Origin: Oscheius sp. JU75
Lineage: Eukaryota > Nematoda > Chromadorea > Rhabditida > Rhabditidae
Length of the DNA stretch: 64,000 bases
Direction: 5' to 3'
Assembly: GCA_037178855.1 (NCBI GenBank)
Contig: JASJZC010000007.1
Location: 10,106,001-10,170,000, forward strand
Below, one piece after another: positions 1 through 11,713 of the stretch. A program made the position numbers and the translations under genes. The notes beneath the pieces were generated by a model. The model saw nothing but the letters and a program-made list of their open reading frames with translations. It was not told the DNA's origin and ran no database searches. Each line of letters opens with the position of its first letter. Positions within the stretch are counted from its first letter, which is position 1.

Positions 1-3000
1 TTACAGATCGGCCACTTTGTCAGGTCGTCAGCCCATTCTCTCGGGTACACGGATCTCGGAACAGTACAAAAGTCAGGATCTTGACCACAAACAGCGCCAG
101 CTGATCGATGATGAGTTATCGTGTTGAAAGTGGGCACGTCAGCTTCATTGAAAGGATGGAGAAGGTGAGAGTCGGACTTGCTCCTGGATAGTGTTTTTCG
201 CGGTTTGCTCCATTTGACCCATGTTGCCAGAGCTCGCTGAAAGACATTTTTTTCTTTGCCTAGTCTTCCAACTCACTGGACACCCATTCTCTGTCGTCTG
301 ATAGCATCCTGTACGATCATTGAAGATGCAGCAGGCTGTGTCGTTTTCTTTCCGTCGCTCCATTTCAATTACTTTCCAAACATCGCGTTCCCTCCTCATA
401 CAAGGAGAATACTTGGCTCCTAGCCTAACGAGATCCGCCATACTTGGACCCCACCAGATGTTTGTCGGTTCGTAGTAGCTGACGCGTCGAGAAGCAAGGG
501 AAGTGTCCGGCACCTCATCCTAAAAACTAATTTAGCAAAAAACTGAGTTGATAACCTACAGAGCGTTCAACACGACCCGAGAGTCCGAACGGACCGACTC
601 CGTAGGTGGCCAACGAGATTGCAAAGACGAGAGTTTGTACAGTTGTGACCCAGCAGGTGAAAAATGGCCTGTAGATGTGAAAAAAGAACATAAGGAAAGA
701 ATGTACCTGTGATCCTCTCCCTTTTCCAGCATTTCCTGAAGTTCAGGATCCAACTTCTTGACTTCAGTCTTCCCGAGATGATGATTAAAAAGCCGTCCTA
801 TGGGCGTAACTCCGCGAAATCGTGGCTGCTTGTGTGGAACCACGGCCGTGGCTATCGAATCCAACAACTTCGTGACTCGCTGTTTCGCATCAGCATCCGC
901 ATCACTGATGGCTTCTTGTCTAGATAATTTTGATGCACTAGGTTTACGAAGAACTGGATTGCTGCGATCGGGTGTGCTACTCGTGTCAGGCAGTCGAGGC
1001 TCAAGGCTGACTCGGGCAGGCGGTCTTTGGAGGTCGGACGAACCCACATCTACAACACGACACTTTGTGTAAAAAGCATGCACAGGCAAAGACGGTACGG
1101 GTGAGATACTTACCAGGTGGTAGAGGACCAAGATAGGGAATGTCGAGGTGGGTGCGTTGTTGACTATCCTGCAGACCTTCGATAAACCCATCTTGCTTGA
1201 GCGGCTCGAGTTCTTCTTGTTGTGGCTGAAAATTTGAGTATTATGACATGCAATCTTTGTATGTTCTAATCAATAGTGACAACCTGTCAAATGATTAGTT
1301 TAGCAGAAAGCTTCATAGTAAAAATGAAGATGACAGGTTGACAAGGACAGGAGAAGCTGAAACCGAATGACAAACCGACAAGAAGAAAATGGAGCTTGAC
1401 AGCTTGGCAAGGACTAAACATGAAGATGTCAAGTTGAGAGGGACAGAAGAAGCCAAAGCAACAATGACAGATTGACAAAGAGATGGTAAGAAACAAACAT
1501 TAGGCATAAACAGGCTGACAGGAACAGAAACTAATAGCCTTCTTAAGAAATGACTCACCTGTGGTGCTGCCCACGATTTGCTCTTCCGAGGTGGTTTATC
1601 CTGGACATCTGCTTCATCTTCCTGAAAATCATTATCATTTTCCATACAAGAAGGGTTTGCAGGTAAGGCTTTAAGGGGAGGTAGCACAGTGAGAGAAGAA
1701 AGGGAAACGGTTGGGTGTGCTTACTAAGGGTGCATTACATACTGGGCCATATGAAACCTTGAGTGCTGCGAAGCAGTGTCTCGGTCGTGCCATAGGGTTC
1801 CCCTCGTCGTCATAAAGAATCGGCATTGAGTTCAAGCCCCAGGCACGTCGTCTACGGGCATGAGACTGAAGTGATCGTAATTCAAGGCTATCAACAAAAA
1901 TAGAGGCATACCAAAGCTCGAGTCGCTGCAAAACTCGTCGGACGCTCCGGAAGTTCAATCCATTCCGCATCGGTAGTCTTTACGGGCTCTTCAGGCTTGC
2001 CTTCTTCCTCTTCAATGGCCTCTGATGTTTCCTCCGGAACTGGTGGGATAGTAGGGGAAGTAGCGATAGCAGGTCCAAAATCGTCTAGGTCAGCAGTGTC
2101 AAAGCTGCTTCTTGAAGCCAAAGGAGCATGCCGGGGTTTTGGACGAGACACTGTCCCCCTTAATAGCCGGAAAATGAACCAGAATGCTACACTTACCGTT
2201 TGATCAGGGATGAGACCGTGTCGTAGGCCACTTTCAGGACGGAATCCTTCTTGTCTAGTCTTGGCCTCGATTCTTGAGAAGTTGATCGCTGCAGGAAGTG
2301 GGAACCAAATGTTCCGAGACGCTGAAAGTAACATCATAGAAACATTAGGGATATCTTTTTCATTTTCATCGTTCAATTTTCGGAAACGCGTTCAGAACAA
2401 TTTGTATCCGTTATAGATAGAGACCTTCAGAGTCACTTATACACGGATCAGCAAAAGCAACGCCTTAATCCTTCTTAAGCATCGGTAAATTGGTAATAGC
2501 TTGCAACGAGGATTAGACTTTTCTAGCAAAGGCTCAGAACGTTCATGCCCCCCTTAAATAGCCTCCCGGTTATTTCTTGGAGCCGGGAGATACTTTACTT
2601 TTGCCCTTTTTAGACATCACAGCAAAAAAATCAAATTGTGGTCCCAAAAAGAGGCTTGGAAGTGGGGGAATTGAATATGTTTTAGAAACTTCTTTCAGAT
2701 TTCCGAATAACTATTTAAACAGGTGAAAAGGAGTGAGATTCTAACTTACAGCATCCACAGAAGGAGTATCTATAACCGTCGGTGTCACAGACTCCACACC
2801 GTCGTGATGAGACGTAGGCGGTTTCACGCATCCTTCCTTCAGTTTGTATCTTTTGTTTAGAAAACGCAGTCGGCGACTGTCCCAGTCAGACCTGTATCGA
2901 AACAATCACAAAACAATGTTCAAACACTCACAGATCAGGAGATCTCTCCGCAAAAGGTATCCCAACAAACTTTGCAGAGCTGGCTATGGTATTATGGGCG

Positions 3001-3234
3001 ATTTGTTGGATTCTAGAAATGTCTGTTTCTAAAAACATTAAAATCTTACTGGCTCTGTCCTCTCTGCAACTGTGGACGTTGTGAATTCGTCTGAAAGGCA
3101 TCACTTTGCTGGTGAGGCAATCGTCGAGATGGTCCGAATCCTCTAGAGTATCCTCCACCCGGTGTTTGAGGTACTGCTCCAGGAGTAACTTCCGTAATCG
3201 TGGCAAATTCTCCTGGAGTATTGCCAGGTTGCAT
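1..3234 (-). CDS. iRhom: Inactive rhomboid (iRhom), N-terminal half, cut by window edge
   Basis: iRhoms are ER/Golgi membrane pseudoproteases that control trafficking of ADAM17-type sheddases and EGF ligands. Eleven exons read in frame on the minus strand: 3050-3234, 2750-2891, 2197-2321, 1912-2158, 1725-1865, 1559-1621, 1114-1225, 707-1049, 560-668, 277-519 and 1-236, giving about 648 residues before the left edge. Family-specific sequence: GEDHRPFF.CWVTTVQ leading into the first membrane segment; then NIWWGPS, LGAKYSPCMR, ACC.FNDR.GC.QT, ATWVKW, AVCGQDP.FC and DDLTKWPIC, which match the iRhom homology domain. The long N-terminal tail is low-complexity and cytosolic. The rhomboid TM core lies beyond base 1, so absence of the catalytic Ser/His cannot be checked. 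The ATG at 3234 directly follows TTTTCAG, a likely spliced-leader acceptor. The 333-nt intron 1226-1558 holds a TGACAGG-type repeat. Confidence 0.9.
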
Positions 3235-3938
3235 CTGAAAATGGAGCATGAGCTGACTGTAATCAAGAAATGAGTCAGCAAGGCGATTTTCGATATTAAA
3301 AATTTGTTTTTCATTCCATTAAATCGTATCTTTTTTTTATATGCAAAACTGTAGTGAAACCAGAAATTGCAACTTATGTAACTACCAAAAATGCGAAAAA
3401 AAGGAGAATGCAAAATAAGAGAGAAAACGTTTCATAAGACATTAGGGTGAGGTAGAGCACATTATACAAGCTCGCCAATGTAAGGCAGTGTTTAAAGGAC
3501 TGTTTACCTTCTTGGACGACTGATAACCCTCTACATCTGATCAAAGTTGAACATGGATTATGGATGACCGAGGACACAACATTACTGTTCTTCTCTTTGT
3601 AGAGCCGGTTAAACAACAAAATATGAGAAAATATCTATAGCAAAAATTTGTTTTGATTCAAACGAAACTTTTCTAGCACTTTCAAGAAAAGGCAATCTAT
3701 AGCTATAGCTACTTAAAACTCTTCCCCTCTTTCGCATTTTCGTTTAACATGCTTCAATGTCAAGCCATTTTTTTGAAATGTGCCTGCCGTTTACGAAATT
3801 CCGCGTGACGATGGCCTGCTCTTGGTTTTTCCCTATTATTACTTATTGTTTATTTCTGCTTCCTGTCGGTCACTTCAACAGGTCATTTCAGCGTCAAGGC
3901 CAGTGAGGATCACCTGCAGCTGGTCTTCTGCGGCCACG
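3235..3938. other. Divergent intergenic spacer
   Basis: About 700 bases between the minus-strand iRhom start and the plus-strand PLEKHF start. No coding exon is supported. It probably holds promoters for both divergent genes, but no TATA box or other clear element was found. Confidence 0.4.
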
Positions 3939-5630
3939 ATGGTTGAACGTCTTGGTTAGTCTCGGTTTTCTCAATATTTTGTTCATTTATAGCAAATACC
4001 GAGGTTAACCAAGCTCGTCTTCTCCATGTCGAGAGAATGTTCGGAAAGACTGGCATGCCGTTGGACAGAATCGGAAGAGTACTGATCGGAGAGGGTATGC
4101 TGCTCAAAATGACTGGGTATTTCTCATTTTATGTCATTTTGTCAGTTTTACAGTGGAAAACTGAAGCACCGCTACTTTTTCCTTTTCACTGATATGCTCA
4201 TCTACGGAAAAATAGTCACTCCACAGAAGACGTACACGAAACAGCGTGTGATTCCGCTCGAAGAAATGGAAATCGATGACCTAGTTGATACTGACGGTAT
4301 GCTTAGATTTTTTTTCTGAAATCCATTTCTGCAGATGGAAAGCCCGGTTTTCTCATCAAAACTCGCCGTCGAGCATTTTCCGTCTACGCTGCTTCAATGC
4401 CTGAAAAGAATCAATGGCTCAAGCACATCAATCGATGCCTGACAGGCCTCGAAAATCGTGGGAAGCGTTCGATTACGCCCGTCTGGGTCCCCGACGACAA
4501 TGCTGACGTGTGTATGTCTTGCAGACAGACCAAATTCAACCTCATCAACAGACGTGTATGTTTCTTGTAGTTTTGTTTATGTACTCATTTGTTTATGACG
4601 TCACGCTTTGGAAAAACCAACTTGGGGAATAATCGATAAAAGTGCTGAAACTTTGACAGTATTAGGGAAAGTTCATTTACCTTTCCTACTCTAAAGCTTC
4701 ACCGTCTCTGTCAGTCCGTACGCTATGGGAATACTAGACAGATAAAAGACTTCGGCCATAGCGCAGCGGCTAGGGCTCTGGGGGAACAAATCAGAAGACC
4801 CTGGGATCGATCCCGCGATCTGAAAGGGCGGCGAAGCTTTCGTAGACGGCAGAATTTTATATCACTGTACCTGTCATAACAAGCAGACTAGTTCTTCCCC
4901 CATACTGTCTCGTCGGCCGTATACAAACCTATAGCTATACAACTTCAGCACTGGACGCTTATGATCAAATGTCTTTCTATTATGCTAGCTACCTCGGCAT
5001 TCTGAACCTGTATGGTCTAGGCAGCTAGACGACTTCTCACCCATACCGTCTCGGTCTAACGAAGAGTTATCACTTTTATACTGTTCTATCATTTACAGTC
5101 TGCGAAACACTGAGCAATACTGACTCTTTTCCAGCACTTAAAGGCGCTTGTTTGAACAATGACTCATGGGAAAGAAGAAATAGTCGTGATCGAAACGGAT
5201 GATGCACATAGACTCTCCAATAAAATCAGTCCTTTAATCGGTCACTACCATTTTATAATAGTGTTTTTTTAGCATCACTGTCGAGGCTGTGGATACGTGA
5301 TCGGAAAATGCTGTGGATCAAAGAAGTACAGACTCGACCCGGAAAAGAAGAAAATGGTTCGCGTTTGTGACAATGTACGCACATTTTGAGCAAATTAAGG
5401 CTCTATTTTAGTGCTACAAAGAGTACAGTCGTCTTGACGAGGAAGCCAAAAAGGTTCTGACACCTCCTCCCGAGTTGCTAAGCGACAACTCGAACTCGGA
5501 CGACTTTGATTCTGACGAAGAGGGCGTGCTTAAGGAACATAGCTGGGTAGGAAACTTGTCTCAACTTAAATTTTTTTTTTCTTTTCAGCCGAGATTCTAC
5601 CTGGAGGAAATGTCCTCACCCTACATGTAA
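3939..5630 (+). CDS. PLEKHF: PH and FYVE domain protein, PLEKHF (phafin) orthologue
   Basis: Phafins bind phosphatidylinositol 3-phosphate on endosomes through a FYVE finger and a PH domain and promote endosome fusion, autophagy and receptor sorting. Seven exons (3939-3954, 3993-4116, 4154-4296, 4335-4555, 5273-5374, 5412-5546, 5589-5630) give 260 residues, close to the family length. The start MVERLANTE matches the vertebrate protein almost residue for residue, followed by GRVLIGEG, YFFLFTD and IPLEEM (PH) and KNQWLKHINRC (last PH helix). The FYVE domain has VWVPD, CMSC, the PI3P-binding RRHHCRGCG split by an intron after RR, and a closing RVCDNCY. The tail is acidic (SDNSNSDDFDSDEE). A 717-nt intron (4556-5272) carries a tRNA-like repeat and minisatellite units. 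Confidence 0.95.
4742..4835 (+). repeat. tRNA-derived (SINE-like) repeat in PLEKHF intron
   Basis: The segment has a pol III A-box match TAGCGCAGCGG and, about 45 bases on, a B-box-like GGATCGATCCC. It does not fold as a functional tRNA. It lies inside the long intron of the PLEKHF gene, in the same orientation. Confidence 0.5.
4895..5065. repeat. Dispersed minisatellite units (intronic)
   Basis: Degenerate units with CCATACTGTCTCG and CCCATACCGTCTCGG occur about 150 bases apart. Reverse-complemented they match the GAGACGGTACGGG core of the tandem array at 22.4-22.8 kb. Confidence 0.4.
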
Positions 5631-5780
5631 ATATGACCGAACGGCTTCAGTAAAAAACTGTGATCACTGTCAATCTGGTGCTTTTTGCGTGTTATCCTTG
5701 CCATTTTTCTGACTAGTCGTTAAAGTTCACTTCACTTGATTGTGCCCGCATTTTGTAAACACCATACAGGTATGAGTCAT

Positions 5781-5786
5781 AATAAA
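5781..5786 (+). terminator. Poly(A) signal of PLEKHF gene
   Basis: AATAAA lies 151 bases after the PLEKHF stop codon; it is the first canonical signal on that strand. Confidence 0.6.
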
Positions 5787-5967
5787 CAAGAGAATGTTAT
5801 CATTTCTATAGATTGCACAGTGTAAGCCTAACACTTACTAATACCTAACCTTGTTGACAATACTTTCTTAATCTACTTTCTAGATAGCAATGGTGCTACC
5901 AATGCTATCTGCGCTGGCTACTCGCCGCCGGACATGTTCTACCTACAACTTCTAGCTGGACCGCGAT

Positions 5968-6300
5968 GTGGTTCATTTAACTATTTGTGGCTTTATTTCT
6001 CCTTTTTTCCCATTATGCATGACCTATATAAAAAACTGGAGGGCGCATTTTAATGAAAAGAGCCTGTTCTACCTCCACTACCTCCGTAAACTCGGAGGAC
6101 ACTGCTTCTCCTTGAAAGAGCTACAAGATTTGAATGGAGAGGTTACTCCCTTCGAAGTCAAGTCTCTCGCAGGAGAAATTCTATCATCGAACCAATTGTA
6201 AGACTCCAAGTCCTGCTGTGGCTCCTGGAACAAACCGGAACAGCGGTAGCTTCGGCTCCTGGAGCCACAATATCACATTGCGAAGCGTGTGTGATCGAAT
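5968..6300 (+). pseudogene. Decayed 5' copy of the downstream zinc-finger gene
   Basis: Translated fragments resemble the second exon of the intact gene at 6811-11168: W..HF.EKSLFYLHY, FSLKELQDLNGEVTPF and then PSPAVAPGTN, against W.EYFTERTSFYLHY, FSLEELQAINGINTPF and PSPAVALQAD. The two fragments lie in different frames here, the eight-residue block containing the second half of a CXXXXXC pair is missing, and no downstream exons follow. It reads as a truncated, frameshifted tandem duplicate. Confidence 0.65.
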
Positions 6301-6810
6301 TCCTTCTTTTTCTGGTTTGTCAATTCCCGATCTGTCTTCCCAATGTTAGACTTCCTGTTCTTGATATTTATGTTGCTTTTTCTTGTTCCCGGCCTTAAAC
6401 AATCCCGTTTACGTCTCTTTCTTTCGGCTCATAGTACTTACAATCCGTGCCTTCAGCCCTCAGGTTCCTATTTTTTCGGTTAATATCAGTTCAAATCCGT
6501 GTTGTCAACCCATAGGTTCAACTTCAAATTGCCGAAATGTTGAATACTGTTTCCTTTTATTCTTCTAACCGTTATCCTCTAGTTTTCTCCTGGTTCCCGG
6601 TCTCAAACAAAGGTCATCGAATTTATATCCCGTCTTCTCCTGAAATTTCGTCTTTTTGTTCACACAAGTCCCGCCGTGATTTATACAGTTCATACAGTAC
6701 CGGCTCTCTAGTAAAGAGTGGGTTATTTTTGCGCTCATTGATCTTGAAGATGTGTATGCCACGCAAAATTATCTATATTGATGTTTTCTGTGTATTTGAC
6801 ATGTATTCAG

Positions 6811-9800
6811 ATGGGTGATCGACAACCACCTCCAGCGTCATCACACGTGGCCGATGTGACTTTCAGCTACCAGATAGATAGAGGCGTAGATCAATCCATC
6901 TGGTTTGTTCTCTTTGTTCTCCAGTTATTATCTTGCTCTAGGGGCCCGTTCTGTGTGGCATGTATGGAACGATGGAAGGAATACTTCACCGAGAGGACAT
7001 CCTTCTACCTCCACTACGTGCAATACGGGAAATATTTTTCTCTGGAGGAGCTTCAAGCGATCAATGGTATCAATACTCCCTTCAAGGTCAAGGTGTTGGA
7101 GGAAGATGTTCGAACCAATCCCTGCTACTACCAAAAGTGCAATCGGTGGAAGAATCCGAGTCCAGCGGTGGCTCTTCAAGCTGACCAGCCAAGTGGAAGC
7201 GGTACTGGCGGTCAAATACAAAACAACGGACTTGTGAGGAACACAAGTAAGTTGCTGGATCCAACTTTCTTTCTCTCCGTCATTCTGTCTCTCTATCTCT
7301 CTATCTATATCTCCATTGTTACTGAGTTTATTTTCAGATTACTCCGAGACTAATCCCGTCTTCGTCACTGGACGTCGTCCGATTGAATTTCCCATGCTCT
7401 ACGGAACATGTTTTCCTCAATGCAAGCCTGTCGATGAAAACACAACTAAGCAGAGAATGATGAGATGCAAAGAAAACTATCGAGCGATCTCCCACAAGAT
7501 GCAGGATATTCAGAAGGCATTTGACAAGTTCAACTGGAAGGTAGTCGCATTGTTTCACAGCAAATTATTGGTTGCAGACTGTTAACTGCGATGTCTGCGA
7601 ACGTATCAACCCAAGTGAACCATATATCGAACATGTTCTGTCTTTCGATCATCAAGAGAATGCTTGTGCCCTTGTAACTCTCTTACACTCAGTTTTCAGC
7701 TGAAAAGCCAGGGTCGCTGGGTCACCTTGAAGCATTTTGATGTCCTGGATAATATGCTGATGAAGCACCGGAATATGATTGAGAACAACATTGAAGAGGC
7801 ACCATATACCCAGCTTGCTGTTCAACAGTACCCTCTTTTAGCTTTATGGAACTCTCCGAACCAAGAACAGATGCCATGTAAGTTTTGCTAATTACCATTT
7901 TATGCAAGACATTTCCTGGGCAAGAATACAAAGAGAAATTGGACGAGTTGGATGAATGTTTCCGGAAGACTGACAGGGAAAAGTTGGATGAGAAGTATCC
8001 GATGCGGGAGCTTGGACAGGAAGTAAGTTGTTCTGAAGTAGAGAGCCAGAGAGACTGTGAGTCAGAAACAGAGACTAACTGTTTTCAGCCCTGTTTCTGG
8101 TGCGGAGTCATGATGACCAGCATGTCAAACATAATTGGACACATTCTCAGTCAGTCTCATCGTGAAATGGTAAGAGCAATCCTTTCGAAATAAATCAAGA
8201 TCATTTAGGCCTACAAGTATACGAAAATTTCCGTCAAAGACATTAACGGGTACAAGAACAGGTGCAAAGAGTGTCCGATGAAAGATATACAAGTGGCTGC
8301 CCCACTGGCATCACCTAATCCTGATTCTGGTATAATTTAAACCGTTTGCTCCAACTTATTATCAGAACCACAAAATGGCACAGGATTATTGCTTGTTCCC
8401 TTTCTGGCCGGACATCGGAAAACAGAATACGAGATGTCTCGTAAGCTTGAAAATCTACAGTAATGTTACTGAACTTTAGAAAATGATGCCATCGACGCCT
8501 GTCGTCCTATAAAGATTTTGATGCAGTCTGGCATCACTATGTCACAGGTTAACGAGAATCTCAAGAATAAGGGTGCCTATCTTCTGAAATGCACACCCTG
8601 CAACAAGCAGTTTCCGTCGCCAGTTTCTGTTCTCCAACACTGCACTACTGCTGCACACATTGGAACTGTAAGTCTAGCTCTTTCTGTTTTTAGTTCCGTT
8701 TCTAGGTTGTCCGTTCGGGCAGAAAGTTCTGCCAACTGTTGGACTACACCACGTTGGTCTCTTTGACTCTTGACTTTCTGGAGAAAGGGCATCCGACCAT
8801 AACACTAAGCAATGTGGATTTTTATGGAGCTTACATTAAAGGTAGTTTGGACGAAGAGACAGAAGACAGAGACAGAGAAAAAGTTAAAGATTATGAATTT
8901 CAGAAGCCGCTACAAAGCCCGCAGAGAAGCCTGTCCAACAACCAGCTTCTCGTCCAAGTCAGCCAATTGTTCCCACTTCTGTGCAAGTGATTAAGCCCTT
9001 GATGTCATTGGACCCTACCCTGCCGACGAACCATATGCAAACTTCGCCTAACATAGCCGTTGTTTCGAACAATCCACCTCAAACCAGTCTATCAAAGCGG
9101 CAAACTCCCCCTGTCCAAGCAGTTCAGCCGACCAACCCGTCCGGATCCAATAGCCAGCGTCAGACCATCCCTGTTCAAGAAGCTCAACATACTAAAGCGG
9201 CTGGTTCGACTGATGTGCCTCGGAAGACTCCAACCTTCTGTGTCCAAACCACCAAACAGGCTCAAGATATTCTTCCATTCTTCTATGGACGAGCCAATCC
9301 CAAGCAAATGATGAACAGTAAGTGTTTCTTCTAATTTTGAACCTTTGCTGTTTTTAGAAGACGAGGTGGTAAAGTTGACCAGACAATTAAAGAGTATAGT
9401 TTTCAATAACAAGGCTATCAAAGATGGAATCAATGCAAATCTAAATTTTCAGGTAAGGACCTCCTATTCTGTGTTGTAACTCTTAATTTCAGAATATAAG
9501 TTGTTGCGGGATGAAGATGAGCGGCACATTGCCCCTTATGGAACACAGTTTCAGTCAAACTCATATCAGCAAGGTTAACTCTGCATTATTTTTTATCTAG
9601 CCATCAAATTTAAGGTCTATTCCGATGGAAGATCTTACTGTCGAGAGGACGATTACCTTGCTTTCGTCAAAATGATCCAACTTCCTAGTGACACGACGAA
9701 AGTCACGATGTCCAATGTGGCAAAGTTTGTCGACAACCTGGAGACTCAAGTTAAGGCACAGAGCAAGACTGTTAATCGCATGGGGCCAAGTAATAATCGA

Positions 9801-11168
9801 AGCTTTGTCTGAAAACCTATTTTTAGGTCGCTCCACTTCTACCCTCTCGGTCAACTCCAACGATTCTTCTTCGTCCAGAGGACGAGTCACTCAGCCTACA
9901 AATACCCTGACACCTTCAGTACCACCCCCAATTCAACAGAGCGAGAGCTGTAGAATGTTGAGAACTGGAGGAAGAACTCTTCATTACATGAATGGGGAAA
10001 CCAAGTCAAATGAGTATGTGCTACTAGGTTGGTTTTTCTTTTAATTTTTGACTTCAAATTCTCACATTCGGTTTTACTCTTTCTCTGGAAGGGTTTCGAG
10101 CTTCCTGTATACACCTTTGGTATGAAACTTCAGATTACAAGCCGGGTATTGTACCAAAACTTAACCACTACTGTGGACAAAAAGAAATAAGCAACAAAAC
10201 TTCAAGCAAAAACGACTGAAATATGGGGGGAAAGAGACACTTTACCCCCGCATTTCTAGAATTGGTCTCCTTACCCCCGCGGGGGTTAAATGACCGTCGC
10301 GAGGGTAAAGACACCTTTTTTGGCCATAAAATTACTGCAAACCGGTCCTAGCGAAGAATCGAGTTCTTAAAAATATTTGTAGCTCCTAAGAAATTCGCAG
10401 GTCCTAAAAGAATCGAAGTTCTTAGACTGTTTTTTTTTCATTTTTACACCCGTACTAAAGTGTTTTCAACTCGAAGCTAGAGGAATACGCTAGTGCCGCT
10501 ACACCATTACCTGATGCACAGCTTAGCCCTTAAGTTTGCACCCAAAACCCTGATAGGATTCTATGGTTGAAAAAGATGACTTTACCTTCGCCATCGGTCG
10601 CTTTCCCCCGGGGTAAAGTTCTTCAATCACCCTAAAATATGAACAAGGCAAAATTTTGAGACAATTTCAAGCGGGTAAGTTCCGAGAGTTCACCCCAACA
10701 GTTTTGAATTGATGGGTTTGCCTGCTGTTACCAACTTTTATCTAATCACAGGTTTTTAGACACAACGATCGGGCATTTCTGTGACATGATCAAAAGCGAG
10801 CTCTGCCAAGGAACATGTTTCGGATCAAAGTACGGCTCAGTCAACACCATAGCTCCGATAGAATGCGTCACCTGCGGTTTCAAGTGTCTCTGTACCTGTG
10901 ATTATGTCATGCATCTCTTCAAGAAGGAACATTACGAGAAGCTTATCGAGGTAAACTGTTTTCCTTTTCTTCGGACTTTTTTTAGAACAATGTGAAGGTC
11001 TCCCTCTCAGACATCCGGTTCTGGTTCATCCAGCTCGTCCAGCTTCGCAGGTACTCAAATCGTCCTGCCTCAGAAGAGGCTATTACCAAATGCAACGCCA
11101 TGTTCCCTTCGGACATTGCTCGCAAGACCAAAACAATCGCTCAGATTGAAGAAAGTGACTATATGTAA
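6811..11168 (+). CDS. Large multi-zinc-finger (spaced C2H2) protein, unrecognised
   Basis: About 18 exons, from an ATG directly after TATTCAG (likely spliced-leader acceptor) to a stop at 11166. Exons include 6811-6902, 6942-7246, 7338-7540, 7578-7673, 7700-7877, 7909-8022, 8089-8169, 8209-8329, 8366-8440, 8480-8667, 8706-8841, 8904-9317, 9358-9452, 9493-9573, 9601-9789, 9827-10027, 10760-10950 and 10986-11168. Five separate fingers are visible, each with a Cys pair, a spacer of about 12, and HV.S..H-like His pairs: CDVCERIN..HVLSFDH, CFWCGVM..HILSQSH, CTPCNKQF..HCTTAAH, a third-type CCGMKM..HSFSQTH, and CVTCGF..HLFKKEH. Such fingers resemble U1-type RNA/DNA-binding fingers. Pro/Gln/Ser-rich linkers separate them. 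Two joins (7877/7909 and 9573/9601) are out of frame by one base, so sequence errors, an unusual splice site, or decay must be considered. No function is assigned. Confidence 0.7.
10140..10640. repeat. Palindromic C/G-run repeat in long intron
   Basis: Inside the 732-nt intron 10028-10759. At about 10271-10289 there is TTACCCCCGCGGGGGTTAA, nearly self-complementary. CTTTACCCCC and GGGTAAAG motifs in opposite orientations flank it, and another (CCCCCGGGGTAAAG) occurs at about 10604. This may be a small foldback element; no transposase or clear target-site duplication was seen. Confidence 0.4.
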
Positions 11169-11713
11169 CATATCCCCGGTCCCTCAAGCACAGTGGTCAT
11201 TTTCCTTTGTATTACGAAACCCAGTTTGCCTAGTCTGAAAAACGATTTTCCATCATGTGAACAGTCTACCCAATACTTATACAATCGTATTGGTTCATAT
11301 GAAGTTAATTTACGTATGTCATGTTTAAGGCAACATTTTAGAGATCTGAGGGAAGTTCAAGAAGAAGACGACATCAGATGACGATGGATTGGGAGGGAGG
11401 TCGCTGAGAGGAACTACTCTCGACATGATGGTGGACTCTCGACCATACCAACCACTTGGATTGCGAGCAAGCTGATCCTATTATCTTCGAGAATATCGGA
11501 GACAAGATTTATACAGTGACAGCCTAAGATTATGAGAATAATAACAGGAAAAATGTCTGCTCAACAGCCTTTGACACTCTGGTCTAACATGTAAACAAAA
11601 AAACGTCAAATGTTCGAAGAATACGAATTCATCCATACAGACATGTAACATTATAAAATCAGATCAGAATTGTGTCGAAATTGTACCCTGGGAGAAATAA
11701 AATCAAAAATAAA
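11169..11713. other. Convergent intergenic spacer
   Basis: About 545 bases between the stop of the zinc-finger gene and the stop of the minus-strand Pax gene, so it should hold both 3' UTRs. AATAAA occurs near 11698 on the plus strand. Nothing else is supported. Confidence 0.4.
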
